Shown here piece by piece: positions 46,201 to 53,910 of a stretch of DNA of 64,000 nt. Each line of letters begins with the position of its first letter. Within the stretch, counting starts at the first letter, position 1. This DNA comes from Lamellibrachia satsuma (taxonomy: Eukaryota; Annelida; Polychaeta; Sabellida; Siboglinidae), in NCBI GenBank assembly GCA_033239005.1, contig BSQZ01000005.1, positions 2,867,001 to 2,931,000 on the forward strand, in the 5' to 3' direction. The position numbers and the translations under genes are program-made. Below the pieces are notes generated by a model. The model ran no database searches and was not told where the DNA came from. It worked only from the letters and a program-made list of their open reading frames with translations.

Positions 46201-46544
46201 GCTGTTGTTTGTCGCTTCTTAGGTGTACGTCGAACAGAAAATGTTGTTGGGATGGCATTTGGCTTGAGGGAACGCCTTTTACGATATGATATCCCATGCT
46301 CTGCCATCAGATTTATGGCTGCTCTTGATGTGGCCTGTTCCTCGAAACACTCTGCCCCGAAGTGCGCAGAGCAGATGACACTTCTTGGCGAAGGGCCAGC
46401 CCAGTCCTTTCTCGTGTTTTTCACTGCACGAACCCACGATAGGTGAAGCGAGGGGGCTTTATCTTTTTTTGGAAACCTGTGTAAACTAGTTTCATCCGAG
46501 GTGCGGTTACCACAGCCTCCAACTATGCACCTTTGGCCACTCAT
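37080..46544 (-). CDS. THAP-domain protein, six exons, about 368 residues
   Basis: Exons (minus) 46158-46544, 44630-44698, 42652-42738, 40696-40819, 38883-39119, 37080-37282. All five introns begin GT, end AG and keep phase. Exon 1 holds a THAP zinc finger: Cys6-x4-Cys11, Trp37, Cys58-x2-His61 with CSAHF, a sequence-specific DNA-binding module (family knowledge). Basic residues 80-115 (KRRSLKP, RRTPKKRQ) may be a nuclear signal. Exons 2-5 are low-complexity, Ser/Pro/acidic, with SPTCGR in both exon 4 and exon 5. Exon 6 is compact (VLKVGDSGQMSVFLAADILT, TGQWVYIEPIQ) and ends TAA; I do not recognise that domain. The donor of exon 3 (GTTCAT) is weak. The target is unknown. Confidence 0.78.
37895..37932. 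mobile_element. Solo right end of the GATTTAAATCA element family
   Basis: GAGTGATTTAAATCATGATT ... CAAACAACCCTG matches the right termini of 41718-42489 and 47516-48264. It lies in THAP intron 5. Confidence 0.7.
38130..38490 (+). pseudogene. CR1-like LINE ORF2 C-terminal fragment
   Basis: The plus strand reads TLDTRRVRGDQIEMLKIVNG, YEDIDRNMFFKRKEGSRTRG, CRLDMRKYSFSQRVINEWSK, LPNDCVNASSVNIFKSRIDR, ending LSDSR and TAA. This is the standard C-terminal block of CR1/Jockey ORF2 and is open for 93 codons. 5'-truncated; located in the last intron of the THAP gene, antisense to it. Confidence 0.85.
38883..39119 (-). CDS. THAP gene exon 5
   Basis: Acceptor attttcag/TGAGCT completes a Val codon. Encodes SCQSVTSAVESEEEQCICTG, a Ser-rich SSNSPSPSRSPTCGRVV block and a donor CTACAAG/gtaaac. 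Confidence 0.74.
39395..39812 (+). pseudogene. Second LINE C-terminal fragment (different family)
   Basis: The plus strand reads RPQLEYSTAIWDP, REASVTTTLNHLNWRSLQQW, RADIQLVMLYKTLHGIAALD, then in a shifted frame FIQYSFLSLTIANWNNLPTN and a terminal IFRQRISSLQH before TAA. Matches the RT thumb/C-terminal pattern (PQLEY-S-VWDP ... SVT--L--L-W--L--RR ... NLP) of CR1/L2-type LINEs. Two shifts. Within THAP intron 4. Confidence 0.72.
40418..40552. mobile_element. GAGTAC word array, likely element end
   Basis: GAGTAC or GTACTC occurs six times in about 135 bases and the array closes with CTACCGAGTACTTCGGCCCTTCGGTCTG, whose reverse complement begins CAGACCGAAGGG. The architecture resembles the other word-iterating ends. 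A matching left terminus was not identified. THAP intron 4. Confidence 0.5.
40696..40819 (-). CDS. THAP gene exon 4
   Basis: Acceptor tgtgcag/GTACAG, donor GAAAG/gtaagt. Encodes VQLADNEVPSVVQEDTGHTS followed by PTCGRPAVLPPAPIPSQAGK; Pro-rich. Ends phase 1. Confidence 0.72.
40890..41639. mobile_element. 750-bp hAT-like MITE with perfect 16-bp inverted repeats
   Basis: Ends CAGGGGTGAGATTTAG (40890-40905) and its exact reverse complement (41624-41639). Flanks catatgt and aatatgt agree at 6 of 7 bases. Subterminal words GTAGCCC/GTAGTCGCCCG recur. No transposase. In THAP intron 3. Confidence 0.85.
41718..42489. mobile_element. 772-bp hAT-like element, GATTTAAATCA family, copy 1
   Basis: The left end CAGGGTTG and right end CAGCCTTG are inverted with two mismatches. 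Flanks gacagacc (41710-41717) and gacagatc (42490-42497) match at 7 of 8, a good hAT-length target duplication. Subterminal zones repeat the palindrome-like ATGATTTAAATCA. The interior (for example GTTGCATAATCTGTC, GCTGTAGCAGTGCTAATTAT) is shared with 47516-48264. No transposase. THAP intron 3. Confidence 0.82.
42652..42738 (-). CDS. THAP gene exon 3
   Basis: Acceptor cattgtag/GCTCCA, 29 codons, acidic (DTMQIDDNEGPQPPDDHADD). Donor GCAAAAG/gttcat is non-optimal beyond GT. Confidence 0.65.
42914..43432. repeat. ~80-bp direct repeat, spacing 438 bp
   Basis: CATTAAAGAAAGAACAGAAC through GTTGTATTTGTTGTATACATTT occurs at 42914-42991 and 43352-43430 with only a few substitutions, and both are followed by TATATGAAAAG after an indel. 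It could be a decayed element with terminal direct repeats or a local duplication in THAP intron 2. Confidence 0.85.
43433..44629. other. THAP intron 2, remainder
   Basis: Plus-strand frames of 90-110 codons at 43625-44162 show no recognisable family and no splice support; treated as non-coding. Confidence 0.5.
44630..44698 (-). CDS. THAP gene exon 2
   Basis: Acceptor tgttttag/CTAATG, donor ATAGCT/gtaagt, 23 codons, LMKVSAAKAPGSKKVLPTTA. Small and basic, phase 0 both sides. Confidence 0.72.
45154..46078. mobile_element. 925-bp element with TTCGGCCCA word arrays
   Basis: The left end GGGTCCCGGATGGTTCGGC and the reverse complement of the right end GGGTGTCGGATGTTTCGGC agree at 16 of 19 bases, with TATAT on both outer sides. 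TTCGGCC(CA) variants recur after the left end (TTCGGCCTA, TTTCAGCCCA, TTTGGCCCACA, TTTCGGCCCACA) and again before the right end (TTTCGGCCCACAG, then inverted TGTGGGCCGAAAC). The interior is very AT-rich. No ORF. THAP intron 1. Confidence 0.68.
46158..46544 (-). CDS. THAP gene exon 1 (THAP domain)
   Basis: Starts MSGQRCIVGGCGNRTSDETS; the THAP core is followed by a basic stretch; donor GAGCAG/gtacgc. The ATG is the first in frame, and the upstream sequence has an ETS/CRE promoter motif. 129 codons. Confidence 0.88.
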
Positions 46545-46616
46545 TTTTGGGACTCGAATGTTCCGCTCCTACGTAACAACAATGGAGTCACTTCAGCGGG
46601 CCCAAAGGATGTGTCT

Positions 46617-46632
46617 TTACGTCACTTCCGCC
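46617..46632 (-). promoter_or_regulatory. ETS/CRE composite promoter motif of the THAP gene
   Basis: The minus strand reads GGCGGAAGTGACGTAA, overlapping an ETS site (CGGAAGT) with a CRE (TGACGTAA), about 75 bases before the THAP ATG. This composite is common in animal housekeeping promoters. The surrounding 46560-46690 is CpG-rich with no TATA box. Confidence 0.5.
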
Positions 46633-47515
46633 TTGCACTCGGTGGATGGCGACCGATCTAAAAATCGCCGAGGCGCGTATAATTTTAAAATATCGATAGG
46701 TAACCGCAGCTACTAATTTGCCGGCCGATACGGGGACCAACTCGCGCTGTATGAATGCTTAACTTAAAGGATCACCCGAGTAAGGTCGCACGTGTCATAT
46801 ACACTTTAAAGTGTAATTAATATTATTGACACAATTAAGTTACAACTGTATATACTTAAAAGTTCAAGCGAAACAAAAGGCATGGTTTGGGTGCTATATG
46901 CATCTAAAATAGATAATAGAAACAAACCACATGCAAATAAATAAAATATCACGCTAGTGGTTTACTCAGAATCTAAAAGTTGGAGATCGATTCCGAATGA
47001 CCGTGTGATCTGAATGACCGAGTCCGAGGGCTGACAAGTTAACCAGCACGATCGATCAGTGCATGCGCAATTCTATGAATTCGGACTAACCTAGACTAAT
47101 TAAGGTGACGTATTAAGCTTTAAATTAAGGGAGGCCGCCTCGATCAGGCTGGCATACACAAAACCAATGCAAAGTCTCAAACAAACGTATTATTTTGCCA
47201 GAAATTTACGAAGACCAGGTCAAAATATGTTACATATATTAAGATACATATCGTCTGTTTAGAGTTAAAACTGCGTAAGTCCATTTTTGGTTAAACAAAT
47301 ATTATCATTGAAAATAATCGTATAACATATACCGATACAGGAGCAAGACAACAAACAACATAAGTCCTTAAGGTATAGGTGGTGCCACCTAGCGAATAGA
47401 TGCAAATTGACGGTTATGTTGACGCGACGTTTTTGATAATCAAAACCACACAAGTCCATTATTCATGCGCTTCGCCTAAGCTTGCATGTGCTGGGTCATC
47501 AGAGTTTGGCCCTGT
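46633..47515. other. Upstream of the THAP gene, no gene recognised
   Basis: No supported coding or RNA feature. Confidence 0.5.
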
Positions 47516-48264
47516 CACTGTAGAAAAAATCATGATTTAAAAAAATAAAAAATCGGATTTTTTTTATTTATTAGATTAAAAAAAAATCTGGTATAGACAT
47601 TTATATACATGTTTATATTTATGAACTCTTTCAAACGTGTTCTATTCAAATCGATTTGGGTACTTGTCTCACCAGAGGGTACATACTTTTTTCTTATATA
47701 AAGACATTAAACAATGTCCACAACGCCTGACCCCCTGTAGTTGCATGTTGTATGTCTGTGGCTGTAGCAGTGTTAATTATTGTTTGCTGAGAGGGTGGAT
47801 TAGTACCTGGACTCTATGTATTCTAAGTGTCTCCAACCAGACTGCAAACTGGTGCAGTATTAAACAATTGTAGTTCAGACTGTCTCACTTGAGTAAAAAT
47901 ACTGAATTGGTAACATTTAGCACAATTAAGCTCTAATTAAGTGGACTTTAACTCAGGGCTTCTGACTTGAAAAGATACTTCCTCTTGAAGACAAGTTTGT
48001 GTGGCTTCATTGCATTCAAAAAGACACAATGTCATAATTAAATATTTGACTATCAGGGTATCTGATGACAATACAACTACACAAGTGTGCCCACATTGTG
48101 CTTTTGTATTTAAAAACATGCAAAACGTTGTTGATCTTGATGCCTATAAACACTTATTTGTGTTAAATTCATATAAATCAGCGATTACAAAAAAATCTGA
48201 AATATAAAATCATAAATCAATGATTTTCTTTATTTTTTGGAACGATTTAAATCAAACAACCCTG
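47516..48264. mobile_element. 749-bp hAT-like element, GATTTAAATCA family, copy 2
   Basis: Collinear with 41718-42489 over nearly its whole length. The left end CACTGTAG is more mutated; the right end AAACAACCCTG is intact. Target duplication not clear. Lies upstream of the THAP gene, so the two copies bracket its 5' half. Confidence 0.82.
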
Positions 48265-48805
48265 GCCTCGGTGTTATGAGATTAGGCCCTGTATCAGAAA
48301 TGTGAGTTTACAAGTGAAATGTAACGTGCCAATTTAATATCTAGTGAGTTAAAACAATTCACAAAACGATAAGCAGAAAGGTAATAACGACCTTTTCAAC
48401 TGCCTGGGCGATAATTGGACATAGTAGCTATTGGTACTCTGCGTAGCATGTACAAGTTGCGAGTCGTTTCGAACATGTACCAGTTCCAACGTACACCAGT
48501 TGGTACACAATGCCCATACAAATTACCAAGGGATCGTGTAATGTATTCACTGTTAGTATTCAATGGGCATCCGCTATTGTTGAAGCAACGCCTGCTGGCT
48601 GGGGCTATCACCCATTATCAATGGCACAATTCTAACGCCTGGATTGTACTGTTATAATTATGCACTAGTAAAAAGACTTGTAAATATGTGTGAGATGGCA
48701 TGACTATTTTTAATAAATATATATCTTGTAGGGCCTATATGAAAGATAACTTAATAATTTCGCAACAGGATCAACAACACGTACATGGATCATTAGTTAT
48801 TTGTA

Positions 48806-48869
48806 TTACACACATTTATTCTATTTATCACGCTATACATATCGTGATAAATAGAATAAATGTGTGTAA
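48806..48869. repeat. Perfect 27-bp-stem hairpin
   Basis: Bases 48806-48832 (TTACACACATTTATTCTATT + TATCACG) are the exact reverse complement of 48843-48869, with a 10-nt loop ctatacatat. AT-rich; no ORF. Could be a tiny foldback element or a pri-miRNA-like hairpin, though a mismatch-free stem fits a recent inverted duplication better. Confidence 0.95.
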
Positions 48870-49018
48870 GTTACTAAGTATATAGTACTATAGCACGCAA
48901 AACGGAAACTACTTTTAAACACATATGCATGTTCTATTAAAATATATAATAGTAGAGTGATAATGAAAAAGTTGTGGCAATAAACGGTGCGTCATAGCAG
49001 TGTTTTATTTCCAGGAAC

Positions 49019-49600
49019 AAAGATATACAAACAGTGCAGTTGTCAAGAGGTCAGAAGATGGCAGCTACTGGCCGCCAGCGAACAACATGCGGCAAGAGAC
49101 CGTCTTCACAACCTGCAACAGAAATTATGACAACAACCAATGAACAAGAACATTCCACTGAAATGATGACAAACACTGATAACGATATTGGTGAGAATTC
49201 AGAGGGGTAACAATTGGACAAGAGTGATGCCACTTCATTGGAAGCCAGTACCGCCTATAGCAAAAGACTGCATTCAGAACTTGCTCCAAAAGAAGTGGCA
49301 TCGACTATTGCACATTTGATTCAAAATGCGCTGAACGCTGATGATATCAGTGTAAATTCTGAGGCGCAATTTCGGACCACACCGATGCAACAATAATTGA
49401 AACTGCACCCGATAAGTCCGACGATACTGGCGAACATTTGGAGCATCGATCTTCGGAATAACCAAACTGAAGTGGAGATTTGACATCACCAAGGAAAAGG
49501 AAACGAAAAACAATGTAGCTGAATGGAAACGTCACAAGAACAAGTGGCTCAGAGAAGGATGGCTTAAGAAAACAAACAGACAGTGGGATGTACAAATAAG
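49019..49600 (+). pseudogene. Unidentified broken coding-like segment
   Basis: The plus strand reads MAATGRQRTTCGKRPSSQPA, a Thr/Asp/Glu-rich stretch, HSELAPKEVASTIAHLIQNA, and, after stops and shifts, a basic TSPRKRKRKT and WKRHKNKWLREGWLKKTNRQ. Composition (low-complexity acidic, then a basic patch) is protein-like, but several stops interrupt it. It abuts and appears to replace the downstream part of the gag-protease ORF on the other strand, so it is probably part of an inserted element. Family not recognised. Confidence 0.28.
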
Positions 49601-49609
49601 ATGTTAAAC

Positions 49610-50906
49610 GGTCAGCCTTCATAGTCATGGATACGGGTATGAAGTCCTTGGTACTCAGTCCCATTTGTTGGGTGACTCCAATGCCGATCAGGCAGCTCTG
49701 ACAGCCAGTGTCAGCCATGACAGGCAGGGATACTGCACGGGTGCGTTTCAGGAGGTCAAAAGCCAGCGCTTTGTAATCTTCGCGCTCGTTGGTGAGAGTG
49801 AGGTTGATGTACGGCTGCGGGCTGGACGCGCGTTTCGTCCACTTATCGCACATGTCATCGTACAGATGGTGAGCGAGGGGGAGTGTGCGTAACCCGTCGC
49901 CCGTGCTGTCCATGGTGACCGTGCATTCAGATGGGGGCTTAGTCGGTCGTCCGCTCAGGCACGCCTTGTCGAGGCGATTCTGGCGGCCACATTTCTGGCA
50001 CTTTTTACCATACGCGCGGCACTCGGCGCGTCTGGTGTACCACAGGGGCGTCTTGCCGTGACCCACCTCGCCGCAATAGATGCACACCCACCCCTTTGGG
50101 TTTGGCTTTAGGTTTCTCCGGACTGGCTCCTCCCCTGTTGCGTACGTCCTGCTGTTCCCCCGCCGATACGAACTGCTGATCGCATCCGTGCTCTGAGGGT
50201 CAAGCAGACGCGATGCCGAGCGTTTTCCAGACTCCTTGGCCTCGATATACTCAATCATGTCCTTTAATGGCATGTCCTGGTTCTTTTCACCGAGCAGATC
50301 AAGTTGTATCTCTTGGTCTGCGATGCCGCGGGCAATCACATTGCGTATAATCTCTTCTATGAAGTTGTTGACTTGTTCGCACTCCGTCTTAGTGCACCTC
50401 ATCTCGTATTTGCATGTATCCGCCTGCCCCTTGATACGGGCGTAGAACGACCGGGTGGGGTCCTCGTGTCCCTGCCGCATGTTAGACAGGGCTACCCGAG
50501 CTATCATGGTGTTTTCCGCTCGGATGGCGAGTGCCTTCATGGCGGTGAGGACATCTTTTTCGTCACTGCTCATTAGGCTCTTGCCCGCTGTGCGAGTGAG
50601 GTCTTTTCTCAACTCCTCCTCGCAACATTCCAGTAGTTGTGCGACTATGTCGGGTCCAAGTTTAGTACCCGTCTTGTACTCACCCCAGCGGGTTATGAAG
50701 TATGACCAGGCCTCGCCCGTCCCGGCCAGTGCTACGGAAAGACGCTTGAGTTTCTCCATTTTCGTATTCGCGCCCAGCGCCCGGGGGACTGCGACGTGCA
50801 CAGTGGCATGTACACTCAGCATAGCAGCCACCACTGCCGCCTCTGCGTGCGTAGCCGTATAGTCACAATCCTCGATCGGACTCTCCACGTTCACAGGCGC
50901 CATCAA
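49610..50906 (-). pseudogene. Gag and aspartic protease of a Ty3/gypsy-like LTR retrotransposon, pol missing
   Basis: ATG at 50906 opens about 430 element-derived codons. Residues 1-260 are gag-like helical capsid sequence (EAWSYFITRWGEYK; SFYARIKGQADTCKYEM). A zinc-knuckle pair follows near 275-310: CIYCGEVGH, then CQKCGRQNRLDKAC, where the fourth ligand (normally His) is Arg. Near 395-420 comes the protease motif VMADTGCQSCLIG with the D-T-G catalytic triplet. The homology stops at about 49608; the continuing frame to 49347 is foreign sequence. No reverse transcriptase or integrase was found on the minus strand below it, and no LTR pair was recognised. Confidence 0.75.
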
Positions 50907-52148
50907 GTTGTTTAGTTATAAATAAGAACATAGTTCCATTTGTTCAGTCACTTTACTAAAGAGAAAGCGTGAAATGACAATAACTAAACAAGTATTGAAC
51001 AGGTTGAAATGCGAATGTGTACTGGTTCCGTTTCTAGTAGCGCATGCGCACTGGTATAAGGGACCGGTTATTATGCAAAGCAAGAGACCGGTTATAATGT
51101 TTTCTAGAAACCTAGCAAATAGTTTTACGCCTAATCGATAGCGCACCGAAGCGTCGGTAACCGGACGCTTCAGCAGCGATGCGACCAAACTTTCTTGGTC
51201 GCGTCGGCGGGACAATTTGGTTGCGTCGGCGACAATTTTTTTTCGCTTTGGCGCTGTTTCATGAAATAAATTTCGCCGAAGTGGTATCGTCGCCAACGTA
51301 ACTCGGAACCAGCGAATCTGTGTCGTTTCGGCGCCGTTGTTTTATAAAAAGGTTTTGACGTTTTCTTTATCATAAATTAACGATATTGTCTTGATGCGTT
51401 TAAAGTGTATTTGAATGTAAATACGGTACGTTGCTGCAAGATGATCAAACGCAAATTAGTAATATTAAAAAAAAATAATTAAAGCATTAATTTTGATGTA
51501 CAAATGCCTCCTTCAAATACAAAAATATTAAAATAGTCCATGAAGATAATTTTTATGCACTTAAGAATGCGTGGATGCCATATATATAGCGCCAGCAATG
51601 CTGCCACAGTCTATATGAAATAAGTGTGTTGACGTATTACTTAAGCATGTTGACTTGTCAGTGACGTGTTGGTTGACATTGCGTATATGTGTTGGCTGAG
51701 AAATAATTAAAAATAGCTCAACTGACACTGCCTTCCCATAATATCAAATAGGGCACCATCAGAGTCAAATAGTTACAAAGTCAAAGAGGGTTTCTCACTG
51801 TCACTAATCTTCTGTATATTTTGTGACTTCCTTGGTGAAATGAACTTTGATACAATCTCAATGTAGCCATGCAAGAATCCAAGAGAGGTTGTAGCATATT
51901 GTATATATTATTGCCTAATTAATGCAGTATCATCTTAATTTTCTCAAGTATTGAATACACTTTTCCTTTTCTTATAATTATATGTCCATGACATGTTAAT
52001 GGCGTTAAAGTTGAGTAGAGTTGCCCTTGGTCTGCACACCTTGTGAGGTGGCTGTTCTCTTCCGGAGATCAGACATTACCATCACACGATTGTCAATATC
52101 ATCGATTAAAATGTCGCTTGATTCCACACGAATCTTCGATTCACAGTA
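50907..52148. other. Leader of the gag element and unassigned DNA
   Basis: Immediately 5' of gag (50907-51100) may be the LTR/leader but no primer-binding site was recognised. 51140-51340 repeats GCGTCGG/TCGGCG words and holds GAAGCGTC...GACGCTTC. The rest is AT-rich. Confidence 0.4.
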
Positions 52149-52167
52149 CCCCCCCCCCCCCCCCCCC
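52149..52167 (+). repeat. Run of 19 C
   Basis: Uninterrupted C19 followed by GATAGCC. The true length is likely variable and prone to sequencing error. Confidence 0.9.
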
Positions 52168-52319
52168 GATAGCCAAGAGACCACAGACCCCGAGCCCATC
52201 TAAAAGGAATGTGCGACACAAGCCTGCTTCGCCGCCAGCCGCCGCGACTCCGCCACAAGCCAGGCGCGGATCCGGGGGGAGGGGGCGTTTTGCTTGAACG
52301 TGATTTGTTTGGGGTTTTA

Positions 52320-53910
52320 CTTTGCCATTGGCTTTAAATTCCCCAGCAAAATCTTCTAAGATTCTAGGAGGAAATCGGGTTTTCATAAGAGAGAATGCAA
52401 GTAAGGAATGGTTCGATGAGTTCGAAAGAATCTCGCATTCGCAAGCATCAGATGGGTTAATTCGCTTACCTTGCATCCTGTTTGCCACAACTGGCCGATG
52501 TCATCTTTTGATAGATAAAGCATATTGGATTAATGCTAAACACGATTAAAATTCCATGCCATTAAAAACAAAAAAAAAACAGGATTGACCAGACATTGAC
52601 GTCTGAGACAAGCAAGCAAGTTAATAACAGCAGAAGTTTCCTGACGTCGATCATCCGATGCCTGGAATCCTGTGGAAGACAGGGGATCTCTCTGAGAGGA
52701 CACACAGATTGAGAACTTCAAAGTTCTCATAGGTCTCTGTGTCGTGCCGGGGATTATGTATTAGACCAGCATCTGAAGACTGGGACCAAAATCGCGCAGT
52801 ACATCTCAAACACCGCAAAGAACGATCTACTCACGTGCACGAAAGAGTACATTCAAAAGGAAATCATAAACGACGTCGTGACACAGTTAATGGTGCTGCA
52901 TTCTATGGTATCCAAGCTGATGGGTCGTGATGTCAGTAGCATGGAACAGCTCGGAATTGTCATCACGTACATAAAATAACGTGAAGCAGTAGAGAAGCTA
53001 ATATAGTTAACAAGATAGGCGTTTTCTAGCAAGCCACAAGCACGTTATTATCATTATGCTAGCCACAGCCTGAATCTGGCACTATCCAAAGCATGCAAGG
53101 TTCATGAAGTACAAAACAGTATGTCCACCCTGCAGACCCTGGCTGTATTCTTCAAATATACACCAAAGAGACAACGACGACTACAGCAATCTACAGAAGA
53201 TATCAACAGCAAGGGAAGCGTGAAGGTTTGAAGGAAGTGTGTGTTGGAAAGGTGAAATTATATTGTGAAACAAGGTGGGTGGAACGACATTCTGCATTGG
53301 AGGAGTTCCCAAAAATGCATGAAGCCATCCTTTATTGCCTGACTGCATTTTCGAACAGTGAGAGCAATAACTTGAGTTCCAAAACAATGACGGATGCTGT
53401 TAGCATACCGCGTGATCTCAGGCTCTGGATTCATCGCTGCATTTCAAGTGAATCGGTACATGATTGAGCACACCATAGGCCTCAGCACACTGCTCAGGGT
53501 TCCACGCAGGATATTTCCAATGCCTATTTTGTACGTCACTCTGGTAAAGAACATCTTTATTGATATCAGACAATATGCAGATGCGTAGTACAGTGAGATC
53601 TACAAGATAACTGAAGAGATGACCAACATTGCTGCGACAGCAGTGTCGAGCCCATGGCGTTGTGGGAGACAGACCACAAGAAACAATGTTGAAGCAGATA
53701 CTTAAAACAAACACTGGCGCCGCATAATATTTCTATCATTTCCGCACCATCTTCTCCAGGAATTTGACACGGGATTCAGTGCGATCGTAGGGAGAGCTGT
53801 GCTTGGTCTGAAGCTTTTACCCAATAACAAACTCACAGATACTAACATAACCGACCTCCAAGTTTCAGTTTTGGTCCATCATCCTACAGCTTGAGGTGAT
53901 GATCTATGTT
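52320..53910 (+). pseudogene. hAT transposase relic, DUF4371/TTF-finger type (ZMYM1/THAP12-like)
   Basis: In mixed plus frames, in family order: the TTF-type finger EWFDEFERISHSQASDGLIR followed by LPCILF (first Cys of C-x2-C replaced by Arg); IIRCLESCGRQGISLRGHTD; ENFKVLI; YVLDQHLKTGTKIAQYISNT and KEYIQKEIIND; SMEQLGIVITYIK; then RETRWVERHSALEEF-like (CETRWVERHSALEEFPKMHE); SSPWRCGRQTTRNN; and VLGLKLLPNNKLTDTNITDL near the C-terminal dimerisation region. At least eight frame breaks. No terminal inverted repeats were identified. Confidence 0.7.

Noticed and set aside
45958..46446. 162-codon plus-strand frame
   Set aside because: Antisense to THAP exon 1 and overlapping the transposable element end; no motif.
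49665..50862. Plus-strand frames of up to 135 codons
   Set aside because: Opposite strand of the gag-protease ORF.
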